A stretch of 64,000 nucleotides of DNA from Prosthecobacter sp. (GTDB taxonomy: Bacteria; Verrucomicrobiota; Verrucomicrobiia; Verrucomicrobiales; Verrucomicrobiaceae), in contig NZ_JAGRPF010000095.1 of NCBI RefSeq assembly GCF_020439865.1, forward strand, positions 26,921-90,920, read 5' to 3'. The position numbers and the translations under genes were made by a program. A model generated the notes under the pieces. The model did not search any database. It saw only the letters and a list, made by a program, of their open reading frames with translations, and was not told where the DNA came from. Shown here in pieces: positions 36,519 through 45,229 of the stretch. Each line of letters begins with the position of its first letter. Within the stretch, counting starts at the first letter, position 1.

Positions 36519-38648
36519 TTACTTCTCCTCCGGTTTCACCGGTTCACGAATTTGAAATTGCTTCTCTTTGCCGAGGTTCTTCGTGATCGTGGCAGGGTAG
36601 TCCCAGGCGTCTTTTTTGTCGGAGTAGATGACCACGCGGCTGCGCATGGCGGCCATGGCGGTGGCCTGGGGGATGTCGAGGTATTTGAGAACGTTCAGCA
36701 TCGCGGGGCCGACAGCTTTGGGATCACCATCGACTGTGCCGCCATGGGTGAGCGGCATGTCGTGGAGGTCGAGGCGTTTGATGTTGTCCTCAAACAGCGA
36801 GGCATAGACAGAATCGACGGCCATGTCGCGATGCGCCTGAATCCACAGCGGCGTTTCTTCGAAGCCGTGGATGGCGCGGATGGTTTGCAGACAGCGGCGG
36901 ATGTCCCACACGCGCATGCCGTCAAGCGTCTGGCCGAGCAGGTAGAAGCGGCGCAGGCGCTGCGTCTGTGCTTTGGGGCTGCCTGTCCAGGCCGTGGGGC
37001 CGACGCCGCGCGGGCAGACGTAGGCCATGCCCCATTTGAAGTTCGTGAACATTTTTTTCTCCTGCTCGAACGCGTCGTCGTCCTTCGGTGAACCCGGGAA
37101 GACCTCGATGAGTTTGCCAAAGCGCGAGTGGTAGGCGGCGCAGAATTCGTCCCAGCCCTCCTCGTCGAGTACGTTGAGCGCGACGAGTTCGAGGTCCTGT
37201 GGACGCAGTCCATCGCGATTCACTATATAGAGCCGCAGGCGATAGGGAGACTGGCTCTCGAAATCATAGGCCGTCATGCGGATGCCATCGACCTCGGCGC
37301 TGCTCTCTTTCTGCGGATTGACCGAGGCGATGTCTTTGGGCCAGCCGTTGAACACCTTCTCCTTCAAGTCGTTCATCCACTCGTTGTTCTGCTTCTTCCA
37401 GTCCGCATCGTTCGTCGCCGGGGCAGGCGCCTTTGCCATGGGAACGAAGGTCTCGTCGATCTTGGTGTTGAGTTCATCCTTCGGCAATTCGTTGAAGACA
37501 CGCAGCGACACAGGATCGATGCTCTTTTTTGCGCCTTCGTCGATCACCTGCATCGGATCCGCGCTTTTGAGATGGCGCTCGAACCAATGGAACGCGCCCA
37601 TGTTGAGCGGTTGCAGGTCCTTGTGTGGTCCTTCCGCGACCTGCAGGCCGATGTTCGCCTCCGCACCGAGGAGTGCGTAGATCTTGCGCACGTTCTGGTA
37701 GATGCGGAACACGCCGTCGATGGGGAAGATGCTGTCCTTGTCGGTGTTCACGATCAGCAGCGGACGCGGGGCGGCGAGTGCGACCATGCGCTCGAAATCC
37801 CAGCGGTAGGTGTTCACGAAGAACATGCAGTCGCAGTGGCCCTCAACGCAGCCATCGATGACCTGATTCTGCATGTCGGTGACGCCGGCAGTTGGGGCGC
37901 TGGCCTTGATGCGCTCATCCAGCGCGGTGATCCACCAGGAATACGCTCCGCCGCCACTGCGGCCAGTGACGCCGAAACGCTTCTTGTCCACCTCTTTGCG
38001 CGTTTCGAGGTAATCGAGCGCGCGGATGCAACTCCAGGCTTCAAGCCCAGCGGGTGTATAACCACGCGAGAACCACCACCAGCGGCCTTTGCTGTAGGTG
38101 CCGTGGTGCTCGCCACGGATTTCCCCGAGTTGCACGGTGTCGATGATCATGCAGGCGTAACCATGCCGCGCGAACCAGACGCCGTGATGCTCGTAGCCCG
38201 CCTTGTTGCCGAGGCTGACGCCGTCCTTCACGACGTTCGCATGACCGCAGACATAGAGGATCGTCGGCAGCGGCTTCGCCACTTTGTCAGGCAGATACAG
38301 GTTCGCCGTGACATAGAGCCCCGGCATCGACTGGAAATGCATTTTTTCCACGATGTAGCCGTCGCCCTTCAACTCACCGGTCTTGGTGGCGTGCAGCGGT
38401 GTTTTCTCCGGCAGGGGATCCAGGCCAAGCATCTCGAACATCTGCCTGCGGTATTCGGGGGCTTTCGCCTTCCATTCCCCGGCGCTTTCGATGTGGCCGA
38501 CGCCGTTGTTCAGCGCGATCTCGCGTGCCTGCCCGGCCAGGTAGCGGTCAAGGAGCTTGTTGCCCGGCGTGTCGGGGGTCTTTTCAGGATAGGGTGAGGC
38601 TGCGAGGACAAGGGAAGGCAGCAGGCAGAGGAGCAGGGGGGCGCGCAT
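36519..38648 (-). CDS. Secreted alpha/beta hydrolase (acetylxylan-esterase/Abhydrolase type) with second, degenerate hydrolase-like half
   Basis: 709 residues from the ATG at 38648, chosen because it starts a signal peptide ('MRAPLLLCLLPSLVLAA'); an extension to 38735 would bury it. The first half (to about residue 370) is a canonical alpha/beta hydrolase: oxyanion region 'LYVCGHANVV', nucleophile elbow 'GVTGRSGGGA' with Ser231, acid Asp303 or Asp305 ('NTDKDSIFP') and His342 ('EGPHKDL'). Relatives are large esterases of carbohydrate-degrading bacteria. The second half (about 450-709) repeats the strand pattern, but where an elbow would be there is 'WIQAHRDMA' (about 602-610) without Ser. Export to the periplasm or outside is likely; substrate unknown. 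It is a single gene with no obvious operon partner. Confidence 0.82.
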   Translation of the reverse strand: MRAPLLLCLLPSLVLAASPYPEKTPDTPGNKLLDRYLAGQAREIALNNGVGHIESAGEWKAKAPEYRRQMFEMLGLDPLPEKTPLHATKTGELKGDGYIVEKMHFQSMPGLYVTANLYLPDKVAKPLPTILYVCGHANVVKDGVSLGNKAGYEHHGVWFARHGYACMIIDTVQLGEIRGEHHGTYSKGRWWWFSRGYTPAGLEAWSCIRALDYLETRKEVDKKRFGVTGRSGGGAYSWWITALDERIKASAPTAGVTDMQNQVIDGCVEGHCDCMFFVNTYRWDFERMVALAAPRPLLIVNTDKDSIFPIDGVFRIYQNVRKIYALLGAEANIGLQVAEGPHKDLQPLNMGAFHWFERHLKSADPMQVIDEGAKKSIDPVSLRVFNELPKDELNTKIDETFVPMAKAPAPATNDADWKKQNNEWMNDLKEKVFNGWPKDIASVNPQKESSAEVDGIRMTAYDFESQSPYRLRLYIVNRDGLRPQDLELVALNVLDEEGWDEFCAAYHSRFGKLIEVFPGSPKDDDAFEQEKKMFTNFKWGMAYVCPRGVGPTAWTGSPKAQTQRLRRFYLLGQTLDGMRVWDIRRCLQTIRAIHGFEETPLWIQAHRDMAVDSVYASLFEDNIKRLDLHDMPLTHGGTVDGDPKAVGPAMLNVLKYLDIPQATAMAAMRSRVVIYSDKKDAWDYPATITKNLGKEKQFQIREPVKPEEK

Positions 38649-38720
38649 GTGAATGAATGACAGCCAAAACGGCCCTGAAAGGCAAGACTGTTCGCGTTTT
38701 GAGGGGGAGCGGCACTCAAC

Positions 38721-38754
38721 TGCATAAAAAGGCAAAACAGTGGTTGCATAAAAA
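38721..38754 (+). repeat. Two 10-bp direct repeats upstream of tRNA-Leu
   Basis: TGCATAAAAA occurs at 38721-38730 and again at 38745-38754, 24 nt apart start to start. The second copy overlaps the proposed -35 element of the tRNA promoter. It may be a regulator site or chance. Confidence 0.4.
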
Positions 38755-38770
38755 TCGAAGCGTCTATATT
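38742..38770 (+). promoter_or_regulatory. Probable sigma-70-type promoter of tRNA-Leu
   Basis: A -35-like GGTTGC/TTGCAT (38742-38749) and a -10 TATATT (38765-38770) are spaced 15-17 nt depending on which hexamer is taken. The -10 ends 22 nt before the tRNA. The region is A+T-rich compared with its surroundings. Confidence 0.45.
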
Positions 38771-38792
38771 CGCGGCCCTGTTTTTAGACCCT

Positions 38793-38877
38793 GCTCGGGT
38801 GGCGGAATTGGTATACGCGCAAGACTAAGGATCTTGTGCCGAAAGGCTTAAGGGTTCGAGTCCCTTCCCGAGCACCA
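38793..38877 (+). tRNA. tRNA-Leu, anticodon AAG (CCA encoded)
   Basis: The acceptor stem GCTCGGG pairs with CCCGAGC, then discriminator A and encoded CCA (38875-38877). The anticodon stem CAAGA/TCTTG encloses the 7-nt loop CTAAGGA, giving anticodon AAG after T33. The long variable arm GCC-GAAA-GGC makes it class II (Leu/Ser/Tyr), and the T stem AAGGG/CCCTT with TTCGAGT is intact. It reads CUU (and CUC if A34 becomes inosine). A34 in a bacterial tRNA-Leu is unusual. Confidence 0.93.
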
Positions 38878-38912
38878 TCGTTGATCCATCAGCGATGATG
38901 TCTGCCTTGGGA

Positions 38913-39064
38913 GACCGACCGACTGTAACGTGGTGGGTTGAACCGAAAGCGGCGTTGAGAGCCGTGCCCGGGACGGCCTTTGGTGGCCGTGCACTGGCTT
39001 TCTTCGACACGGGTTCGCCTTCTTTCCGGTCAAGAAGTTGCGAACCATCAAGCAGGCTGGTCGG
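38913..39064 (+). ncRNA. Candidate rod-like structured RNA between tRNA-Leu and hppA
   Basis: This lies in the only gene-free stretch over 300 bases (38878-39219). Nested complementary arms are visible: GACCGACC (38913-38920) with GGTCGG (39059-39064); GAACC (38940-38944) with GGTTC (39012-39016); GAGAGCC (38957-38963) with GGCTTTC (38996-39002); and ACGGCC (38973-38978) with GGCCGT (38984-38989) closing a 5-nt loop. A separate 8-bp hairpin GGGGGCAA/TTGCCTCC lies at 39119-39153. The rod shape recalls 6S-type RNAs, but I see no diagnostic motif of 6S, RNase P, SRP, tmRNA or a known riboswitch. It could equally be a long leader of the pyrophosphatase gene. Confidence 0.3.
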
Positions 39065-39219
39065 CTGATGACGGTAAGCTCGCGGTGTTCAAACTGCCGG
39101 CGTGAGGTGGCCCGGAAGGGGGGCAACAAAACACGGAGCAAGTTCTTGCCTCCATATTTCGACTCGCTAGAATTCCCGGCTTTACCCGCCTCGGACCAAC
39201 CACCCGACATTCCTTACAC

Positions 39220-41280
39220 ATGCCTCCATCCTTTCTGCTTCAAAACGGAATCGCCCTTTCGATCGGCCTTGCCATCGTGGGGCTCGTGTTCGCCTTAATC
39301 CTGATCCGCAAGGTCGTCGGATCTGATGCTGGCAATGAGAAGATGCACGCCATCGCCAGTGCGATCCAGCAGGGGGCGAAAGCTTATCTGAACCGTCAGA
39401 TCATGGCTGTTAGTTTGATCGCAATCGTCATTTTTGCTGCCATCTGGTATCTGCGTGACGGTGTGACTGCCGCGGGATTTGTGGTGGGAGCCTTGTGCTC
39501 GCTGGCTGCCGGCTACATCGGCATGATGATTGCGGTGCGGGCCAATGTGCGCACCGCCCAGGCCGCTTCGGTTGGCAGCCATCCGGCGCTCAAAGTGGCG
39601 TTCAACGGCGGTGCGGTGACCGGTTTGCTCGTGGTGGCGCTGGGACTGCTCTCTGTCGGTGTGTTCTATCTGATTGTCCGCGGGGCGACGGATCATGCCA
39701 AGCACGCCATCGACTCCCTGGTGGGGCTGGCGCTAGGCAGCTCATTGATCAGTGTGTTCGCGCGTCTCGGCGGCGGTATTTATACCAAGGCGGCGGACGT
39801 TGGTGCCGACCTCGTTGGTAAAAATGAACAGAATCTGAATGAAGACGATCCGCGCAATCCGGCGACGATCGCGGACAACGTGGGTGACAACGTGGGCGAC
39901 TGCGCAGGGATGGCGGCGGACGTTTTTGAAACCTACGCAGTGAGTCTGATCGGCGGCGTGCTCGTGGGCCATCTCACGGTCGGAAGCGATGCCGCAGTGA
40001 TTTATCCGTTCGTGCTCTGTGGTCTGGCGATCATCGCATCTCTCATCGGCATCGGCTGGGTGAACTTCGTGAAGCAGGAGGCGACGGCATCGCTCGTATG
40101 TGGCGTTGCTGTTTCAGGAATCGTCGCTTCGGCGCTGTTCTGGTGGGCCACCTCCTCGATCTTCGGGGCCGAACTCAAGATCGGCAGCCTCGCAGTTCCG
40201 AGCGCGAACATTTTCTACTGCGCCGCAGTTGGGTTGATCATGACCCTGCTGGTGGTGTGGATCACAAACTACTATACCAGCACCCACCACAGACCGGTGC
40301 GCCTGATTGCAAAGGCGTCTGAAACCGGGCATGCGACCAACATCATCGCAGGGATCAGCATCGGGAACCAGGCCACGTTGATGCCGGTGCTGGCCATCGC
40401 CGCCTCGATCTGGGGCTGCTACGATCTCGCCGGTCTCTACGGGATCGCGATTGCCGTCGTGTCGATGCTTTCGCTCTCTGGAATCATCATCTCACTGGAT
40501 GCTTTTGGTCCGATCACGGACAACGCGGGCGGGATTGCCGTCATGTCCGGCCTTCCTGAAAGCGTGCGCAAGATCACGGACGAACTTGATGCTGTAGGCA
40601 ACACGATGAAGGCTGTGACCAAAGGTTACGCTATCGCCAGTGCCGGTCTGGCCGCCATGGTGCTGTTCGGGTCCTATGTCGAAGACCTGCAGGCTTTCGT
40701 CGGTCACAAAGTGAGCTTTGACCTGATGGATCACCGTGTGGTCATCGGCATGTTCATTGGTGGCCTGCTGCCATTCCTGTTCACCTCGTTCTGCATGAGC
40801 GCCGTGGGCAATGCGGCCGGTGCCGTGGTGCGCGAAGTTCGCCGTCAGATCACCGCCAAGCCCGGCATTCTCACCGGTTCCGACACTCCTGAATACGCCC
40901 AATGCGTGGACATCGTGACCAAGGCCGCCCTTGGCCAGATGATCGTCCCGGCACTGCTGCCGCTGATCTTCGTGATCGGAATGGCCTATGTCGGCATGGA
41001 GGCGCTGGGCGGGGTGCTCATCGGCACGATCGTCACCGGTTTGTTCATCGGTATTTCAATGACCAGCGCCGGTGGTGCCTGGGACAACGCCAAAAAGTTC
41101 ATCGAAGAAGGCAATCATGGTGGCAAAGGCAGCTTTGCCCACCAGGCTGCCGTGACAGGCGACACCGTTGGAGACCCCTACAAGGACACCGCCGGTCCGG
41201 CCGTGAATCCGATGATCAAAGTGGTGAACATCCTCGCCATTCTCATCATTCCGATCGTCTTCAAGGCGGTCGTGAAGTGA
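39220..41280 (+). CDS. hppA: Membrane H+-translocating pyrophosphatase, K+-independent type
   Basis: 686 residues, normal for the family, with about 16 hydrophobic segments. It hydrolyses pyrophosphate and pumps protons across the cytoplasmic membrane. PPi/Mg sites are intact: '[17 protein letters not shown]' (about residues 184-200), '[17 protein letters not shown]' (about 208-224) followed by 'VGDCAG', and near the C-terminus '[18 protein letters not shown]'. The potassium switch reads '[10 protein letters not shown]' (460-469): Lys464 and Thr467 are the pair typical of K+-independent enzymes, where K+-dependent ones have Ala. It starts at an ATG after a 340-nt spacer downstream of tRNA-Leu. 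The TonB-like gene starts 55 nt after its stop, so co-transcription is possible. Confidence 0.97.
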   Translation: MPPSFLLQNGIALSIGLAIVGLVFALILIRKVVGSDAGNEKMHAIASAIQQGAKAYLNRQIMAVSLIAIVIFAAIWYLRDGVTAAGFVVGALCSLAAGYIGMMIAVRANVRTAQAASVGSHPALKVAFNGGAVTGLLVVALGLLSVGVFYLIVRGATDHAKHAIDSLVGLALGSSLISVFARLGGGIYTKAADVGADLVGKNEQNLNEDDPRNPATIADNVGDNVGDCAGMAADVFETYAVSLIGGVLVGHLTVGSDAAVIYPFVLCGLAIIASLIGIGWVNFVKQEATASLVCGVAVSGIVASALFWWATSSIFGAELKIGSLAVPSANIFYCAAVGLIMTLLVVWITNYYTSTHHRPVRLIAKASETGHATNIIAGISIGNQATLMPVLAIAASIWGCYDLAGLYGIAIAVVSMLSLSGIIISLDAFGPITDNAGGIAVMSGLPESVRKITDELDAVGNTMKAVTKGYAIASAGLAAMVLFGSYVEDLQAFVGHKVSFDLMDHRVVIGMFIGGLLPFLFTSFCMSAVGNAAGAVVREVRRQITAKPGILTGSDTPEYAQCVDIVTKAALGQMIVPALLPLIFVIGMAYVGMEALGGVLIGTIVTGLFIGISMTSAGGAWDNAKKFIEEGNHGGKGSFAHQAAVTGDTVGDPYKDTAGPAVNPMIKVVNILAILIIPIVFKAVVK

Positions 41281-41335
41281 TGGGAATCAGCATTTGATTC
41301 CGTATGGCGGGGGAGCACTATTAAAGAGCCCCCAC

Positions 41336-42577
41336 GTGACCGCCCACCCCGACAATAACCTGCGTATTGCCATCACCGGATCTCTGGTGGTGCATGCCGT
41401 GTTGTTTTTGCTATTGGCGTGGATGTTTGCCGGCGAGGCCGCCCGAAAGCTATGGCAGCAGGCCCATGCCCAGCCGAAAGAAGAGGAGGTGACGCTGCTG
41501 TTCCCGGAACAAATCATCCCCGAACCGCCCCTTCTGCCTCCGCCGCCACCCAAGAAGGAGATCTACATCCGCACAGCGCAGAACGAGCGCGCGGAAACGG
41601 CTCCAAAAAACGCCGCTTTTATCGCCGACCGCAACACTCGGGCATCCACCGTCAAAGCTCCGTTTCCCGACGGTACCGAACCGCTGCCCACGATGGATGG
41701 CTTGAAGCTTCCTACGCGCGAACTGGCGGACCGTGATCACCGTGATGGTGAACTCAAAGATGACGCACGTCCCCAGACTCCGAAAGGGGCGGCGCTGGCA
41801 ATGCTGCAACCTCAGGAGCCGACACCTCCGACGCCTCCTTCGATTGTTAAGCCGAAGAACGCAGCCCCACCACCCCAGCCGGTGACTCCGCCCCAAAAGG
41901 TTGCCAAGGTCGTGCCTGAGTCGACTCCATTGACCAAGATGATGGAGGAAGCTGACAAGGCTCTGGCCAAGGTGGACAAAAACAGGCTGACCATCGAGGT
42001 GAAGAAGCCGGAAGCGACGCCGGACGACGCCCCTCCGATGCCGCAAAAGCCCGAGCAGCAAACGCCTCCGGCCCGCGAAACGGCCCAAGCGATGCCGGAA
42101 TCTCAGCAGCAGCCGATTCCGAAGGCATTACCTGTGCTGGACGAGCCCGAAACTCGTTCGACAACCCGTAATCAGGAAGACAGTGCCTTTACACCACACA
42201 CCCGAACGACTCAGACAAAGGGCACCATTTCCAATCGTGGAACCGAAGCATCGGTCGATGCCGAGGAGACGCCGAAGGGGCGGTACATTCGTCAGGTGAC
42301 GGGGCAGGTGGAAAAGAAGTGGCATCTCTACCGGCTGCTGCGCCGCGACGGAGTCACCTACGGCAGCTTGGAAATTGTGTTTTACGTCAACAAGAAGGGC
42401 AAGGTGGAGGATCTCCGCATCGTCAATGACAAGGAGTCCAATCCTGTTCTCACAGGATTTACTTTGCAGGCGATCCGTGATGCGATCATCCCGCCCATTC
42501 CCGCCGATGTGATCCCTTCGCTCCCCATGAACGATCAGGAGCGCCTGAAAATCGAATACAATGTCCTCATTTACTGA
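41336..42577 (+). CDS. TonB-like energy transducer protein
   Basis: 413 residues from a GTG at 41336, preceded by AAAGAG at 7-nt spacing; a longer reading would need a TTG at 41294. One N-terminal span ('IAITGSLVVHAVLFLLLAW') is followed by about 280 residues of Pro/Lys/Glu/Gln-rich periplasm-spanning linker ('EPPLLPPPPPKKE', 'PPTPPSIVKPK', 'PPPQPVTPPQK') and a C-terminal TonB/TolA-like domain ('YIRQVTGQVEKKWHLYRL', 'GSLEIVFYVNKKGKVEDL'). It would couple the ExbB/ExbD proton motor to outer-membrane proteins. The next gene begins 17 nt before its stop, so translation is probably coupled. Confidence 0.87.
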   Translation: MTAHPDNNLRIAITGSLVVHAVLFLLLAWMFAGEAARKLWQQAHAQPKEEEVTLLFPEQIIPEPPLLPPPPPKKEIYIRTAQNERAETAPKNAAFIADRNTRASTVKAPFPDGTEPLPTMDGLKLPTRELADRDHRDGELKDDARPQTPKGAALAMLQPQEPTPPTPPSIVKPKNAAPPPQPVTPPQKVAKVVPESTPLTKMMEEADKALAKVDKNRLTIEVKKPEATPDDAPPMPQKPEQQTPPARETAQAMPESQQQPIPKALPVLDEPETRSTTRNQEDSAFTPHTRTTQTKGTISNRGTEASVDAEETPKGRYIRQVTGQVEKKWHLYRLLRRDGVTYGSLEIVFYVNKKGKVEDLRIVNDKESNPVLTGFTLQAIRDAIIPPIPADVIPSLPMNDQERLKIEYNVLIY

Positions 42578-43283
42578 TCTCCTGCTCGCTTCGCCACTGC
42601 TCGCGGCTGCTGAAAAGACCGCGCCTTCCGGTTTCAATCTTCTCTATGACTTCCTCGCCACGGGCGGGTTCGTCATGGCGCTTATCGTCCTGTGTTCCAT
42701 GGCGGCAATCGGCGCATCCATCCTGGCCTGGCTGCAACTGCGTGAGCAGATCATCATGCCCAATGCCGTCGTGAGCCAGCTTCGTTCTATTCCAAACTAT
42801 GCGGTGAAGGGAGACATCCGCCCCCTGCAGGATTTTCTGGAGCGTGACGGTTCCATGCTGTCGCGCCTCGGCTCCATGGCCATCAGCGGTGCTTTCACCA
42901 GCAAGCAGGAGTGCCATGCCGCTTGTGACATCAAGGCCCGCGAGGAAATTCATCGCTTGGAGAGCGGCATTCCTTTGCTTGAGGTGATGGTGACGGTCGC
43001 TCCGCTGTTGGGATTGCTTGGCACCACGGCCGGGCTGGTGGGCATGTTCTCCGCCTTCGGTGCCGGAGGTGATGGCGGACCTGACACAGCGGTCATTGCT
43101 CATGAAATCGGCGTGGCGCTGCGCTGCACCATCGCGGGACTGTTTGTCGCCGTGCCCTCCGTGCTCGCGCACACCTATTTTACCCGCCGTCTCGATGCTC
43201 TGGCCGTGCGCGTCGAGTCCATCATGCAGGAGACCATCCAGCATTTTTATCAGCATTTCGAGGTGCAGCGTCCGGCTGCCTGA
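42561..43283 (+). CDS. MotA/TolQ/ExbB family proton channel protein
   Basis: 240 residues with three membrane spans: about 31-53 ('GGFVMALIVLCSMAAIGAS'), 138-162 ('VMVTVAPLLGLLGTTAGLV') and 175-200 ('ALRCTIAGLFVAVPSVLA'). The 'P-L-L-G-L-L-G-T-x-x-G' helix is the family signature. It forms the pentameric ring that powers TonB or TolA with the ExbD/TolR protein encoded next. The start overlaps the TonB-like gene by 17 nt. Whether it is the ExbB or TolQ branch cannot be decided from sequence alone; the TonB-type partner favours ExbB. Confidence 0.93.
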   Translation: MSSFTDLLLASPLLAAAEKTAPSGFNLLYDFLATGGFVMALIVLCSMAAIGASILAWLQLREQIIMPNAVVSQLRSIPNYAVKGDIRPLQDFLERDGSMLSRLGSMAISGAFTSKQECHAACDIKAREEIHRLESGIPLLEVMVTVAPLLGLLGTTAGLVGMFSAFGAGGDGGPDTAVIAHEIGVALRCTIAGLFVAVPSVLAHTYFTRRLDALAVRVESIMQETIQHFYQHFEVQRPAA

Positions 43284-43304
43284 TTCCACGCACGCACGTC
43301 TGCC

Positions 43305-43730
43305 ATGAATCTGCGCCCCCGCCGCCGCCCAGTTCCGATGATCCCCATCGTGTCGCTCATCGACATCATGGTCATCCTGCTGATTTTCTTCGTCGCCACC
43401 ACCACCTTCAAAAAGGAGAAAACTCAGGTAAAGATCACCCTGCCGGAGTCCAAATCGCTCGGCGGAGCCACCCAGACGCCCGAATCACGCACCGCCATCA
43501 GCATCACTCAAGATCAGAAGATATTCCTCGACGGCAAACCCGTCGATCTCGACAAGCTTGCAATCGCCATCACGTCGCTCAAAGACTCAAAGCCCGGCAT
43601 GAAGCTCGAGTTGCAGGCGGATACCACGGCGGCTCTTGGCGTTCTCGTCAAGGTCTGGGACGCTCTGCGTGAGGCTGGTTACAGCATCAATGATGTGCCG
43701 GCTCGTATTCAGCGAGCTCCTGGCTCGTGA
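43305..43730 (+). CDS. ExbD/TolR family protein
   Basis: 141 residues. A short basic N-terminus ('MNLRPRRRPVPMIP') is followed by one membrane span ('IVSLIDIMVILLIFFVA') containing the Asp (in 'SLIDIMV') that carries protons in ExbD/TolR. A periplasmic domain follows ('VKITLPESKS', 'AISITQDQKIFLDGKPVDL', 'LELQADTTAALGVLV'). It starts 21 nt after the ExbB-like stop and ends the TonB-ExbB-ExbD-type operon. The next gene converges on it with a 49-nt gap and no clear terminator. Confidence 0.92.
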   Translation: MNLRPRRRPVPMIPIVSLIDIMVILLIFFVATTTFKKEKTQVKITLPESKSLGGATQTPESRTAISITQDQKIFLDGKPVDLDKLAIAITSLKDSKPGMKLELQADTTAALGVLVKVWDALREAGYSINDVPARIQRAPGS

Positions 43731-43779
43731 GTGACGACAGACCTCGTTGGCGCCGGAGGAGTTCTTCGTTGGGACTGCC

Positions 43780-44196
43780 CTATTTTTTCGCCTTCGTGAA
43801 TGGGACGTAGGGCTCAAACTTGAAGTGCTTCGGCATGATGATGCCGCGCTTTCCCATGATGGAGGTTTGATTTTCCGTCACCTCGTAGGCCGGATGCCCG
43901 ATCCACGCCCATTGCCAGCCTTCGTTGGCGATAAAGAGACCACCGCGCTCGTGTCCCTGCCTGATGATCCCTGAGGTCGTCAGGGGCGTTGGGGCGACAT
44001 AGTAAATGCCTTTGGCCGACTGGGCCTCAGGTTGATAAAGTCCGGCTGGCAGGATGAGTTTGCCATCATCGTGCGTGCATTGGACCTCATGGGCCACAAT
44101 GATTCCCGGGGTTCCTGGAGAGCTGAGTTCCAAATCCTGGGTCGTGCAGGAAATCAGAGTGCAGGCGGCAAGAGTACTGAACAGCAGGTGCTTCAT
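43780..44196 (-). CDS. Small putative lipoprotein, unknown function
   Basis: 138 residues with a lipoprotein signal ('MKHLLFSTLAACTLISC', lipobox L-I-S-C, Cys17). The mature part is short and beta-rich: 'CTHDDGKLILPAGLYQPE', 'GIYYVAPTPLTTSG', 'GGLFIANEGWQWAWIG'. I do not recognise a family. It lies just downstream of tRNA-Ala on the same strand and converges on the exbD-like gene. Confidence 0.75.
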   Translation of the reverse strand: MKHLLFSTLAACTLISCTTQDLELSSPGTPGIIVAHEVQCTHDDGKLILPAGLYQPEAQSAKGIYYVAPTPLTTSGIIRQGHERGGLFIANEGWQWAWIGHPAYEVTENQTSIMGKRGIIMPKHFKFEPYVPFTKAKK

Positions 44197-44215
44197 GAGG
44201 TGGTCAGGTAAAGGA

Positions 44216-44291
44216 TGGTGGAGCTAAGGGGATTCGAACCCCTGACCTTCTCATTGCGAACGAGACGCTCTACCAACTGAGCTATAGCCCC
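44216..44291 (-). tRNA. tRNA-Ala, anticodon CGC (CCA encoded)
   Basis: On the minus strand the acceptor GGGGCTA (44291-44285) pairs with TAGCTCC, followed by A and encoded CCA ending at 44216. The anticodon stem TCTCG/TGAGA encloses loop TTCGCAA, anticodon CGC, reading GCG. D arm 'AGCTCAGTTGGTAGAGC' and T arm AGGGG-TTCGAAT-CCCCT are canonical. Confidence 0.95.
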
Positions 44292-44368
44292 AAAACAGCA
44301 AGGCGATTATGGCACCCGGTGCTCTACCGGCAAGCTGATTCGTTGGAGGCGGCCAACTGGGCCTGATT

Positions 44369-45229
44369 TTATGCCTCCATCAGTTCTTCCTGCGGTGCCG
44401 GAAGGGCCAGCGGCTTTTCGGAGATCTCGCTCACGTTCATGCTCGGCGCGGAACCTTTGGGCTTTCGGCCGGTGAGACGGCAGAAGTCATGGTAACTGAG
44501 CACTTCAAAGGTGCGGTCCAGATGCTCCACGACGACGGTCATGCTCTCCACCCAATCACCGGAGTTCAGATAATGGACATCATCGATCATCTTGTCGGCG
44601 GGCGTGTGGATGTGGCCGCAGATGATGCCATGGCATTTCTTCCAACGTGCCAGGTTCTGCAACTGCTCCTCGTAGCGGCCAACGAAGCTGACAGCATGCT
44701 TCACTTTCATTTTCACCCAGCGGCTGAGGGAAAAGGCTTCTTTCCGTCGCCAGCGCAGCCACGTGTTGTAGGCACGGTTAAGGCGTAGCAGCAGTTCATA
44801 TCCCACCGCGCCGACTTTCGCCAGCCACACATGATTGGTGGTCACATGATCGAAGCCGTCACCGTGTACCACGAGATACCGGCCGTGCGGTGATTCATGA
44901 ATGTGCTCATCGACGAGAGAGAGACCCGCCAGCTTGAACGGCAGAAACTTTTCCAGAATGTCGTCGTGATTGCCGCGCAGGTAGATGACCTCGGTGCCTT
45001 CTTTTTCCATTTTCTTGAGCACGGTTCTGACGAAGTGCGTGTGCTCTTGAGTCCATCGCCCTGAACTTTTCAGCGCCCATACATCAATGATGTCGCCGTT
45101 AAGGACGAGCTTTTCGCATTTGCAGTGACGAATCAAGTGGGCGGCCTGCACGGCTTTGGAGTCGGCCATGCCGAGGTGGACATCGGACATGAACAGGGTC
45201 TTGATGCGGAGCTTGGTTTTCATCGTCAT
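44369..45229 (-). CDS. Calcineurin-like phosphoesterase, LpxH/UDP-2,3-diacylglucosamine diphosphatase-like
   Basis: 286 residues from the ATG at 45229; the longer frame to 45307 adds an unlikely tail. Metal-site motifs are complete: Asp16-x-His18 ('MSDVHLG'), Asp46 ('NGDIIDVW'), Asn87-His88 ('RGNHDD'), His122 ('VHGDGFDH') and His206/His208 ('GHIHTP'). The inserted segment rich in Arg/Trp ('YNTWLRWRRKEAFSLSRW') matches the membrane-contacting insertion of LpxH-like enzymes. LpxH cleaves UDP-2,3-diacylglucosamine to lipid X in lipid A synthesis. The C-terminus is about 40 residues longer than E. coli LpxH, so a related phosphoesterase is not excluded. Confidence 0.85.
   Translation of the reverse strand: MTMKTKLRIKTLFMSDVHLGMADSKAVQAAHLIRHCKCEKLVLNGDIIDVWALKSSGRWTQEHTHFVRTVLKKMEKEGTEVIYLRGNHDDILEKFLPFKLAGLSLVDEHIHESPHGRYLVVHGDGFDHVTTNHVWLAKVGAVGYELLLRLNRAYNTWLRWRRKEAFSLSRWVKMKVKHAVSFVGRYEEQLQNLARWKKCHGIICGHIHTPADKMIDDVHYLNSGDWVESMTVVVEHLDRTFEVLSYHDFCRLTGRKPKGSAPSMNVSEISEKPLALPAPQEELMEA

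Noticed and set aside
37128..38597. 489-codon plus-strand frame opposite the hydrolase
   Set aside because: The minus-strand protein has a signal peptide and a catalytic triad; the plus frame is a shadow.
38848..39210. 120-codon minus-strand frame across the tRNA-Leu/hppA spacer
   Set aside because: It runs into the tRNA gene and encodes basic low-complexity sequence; the spacer is better described as structured non-coding.
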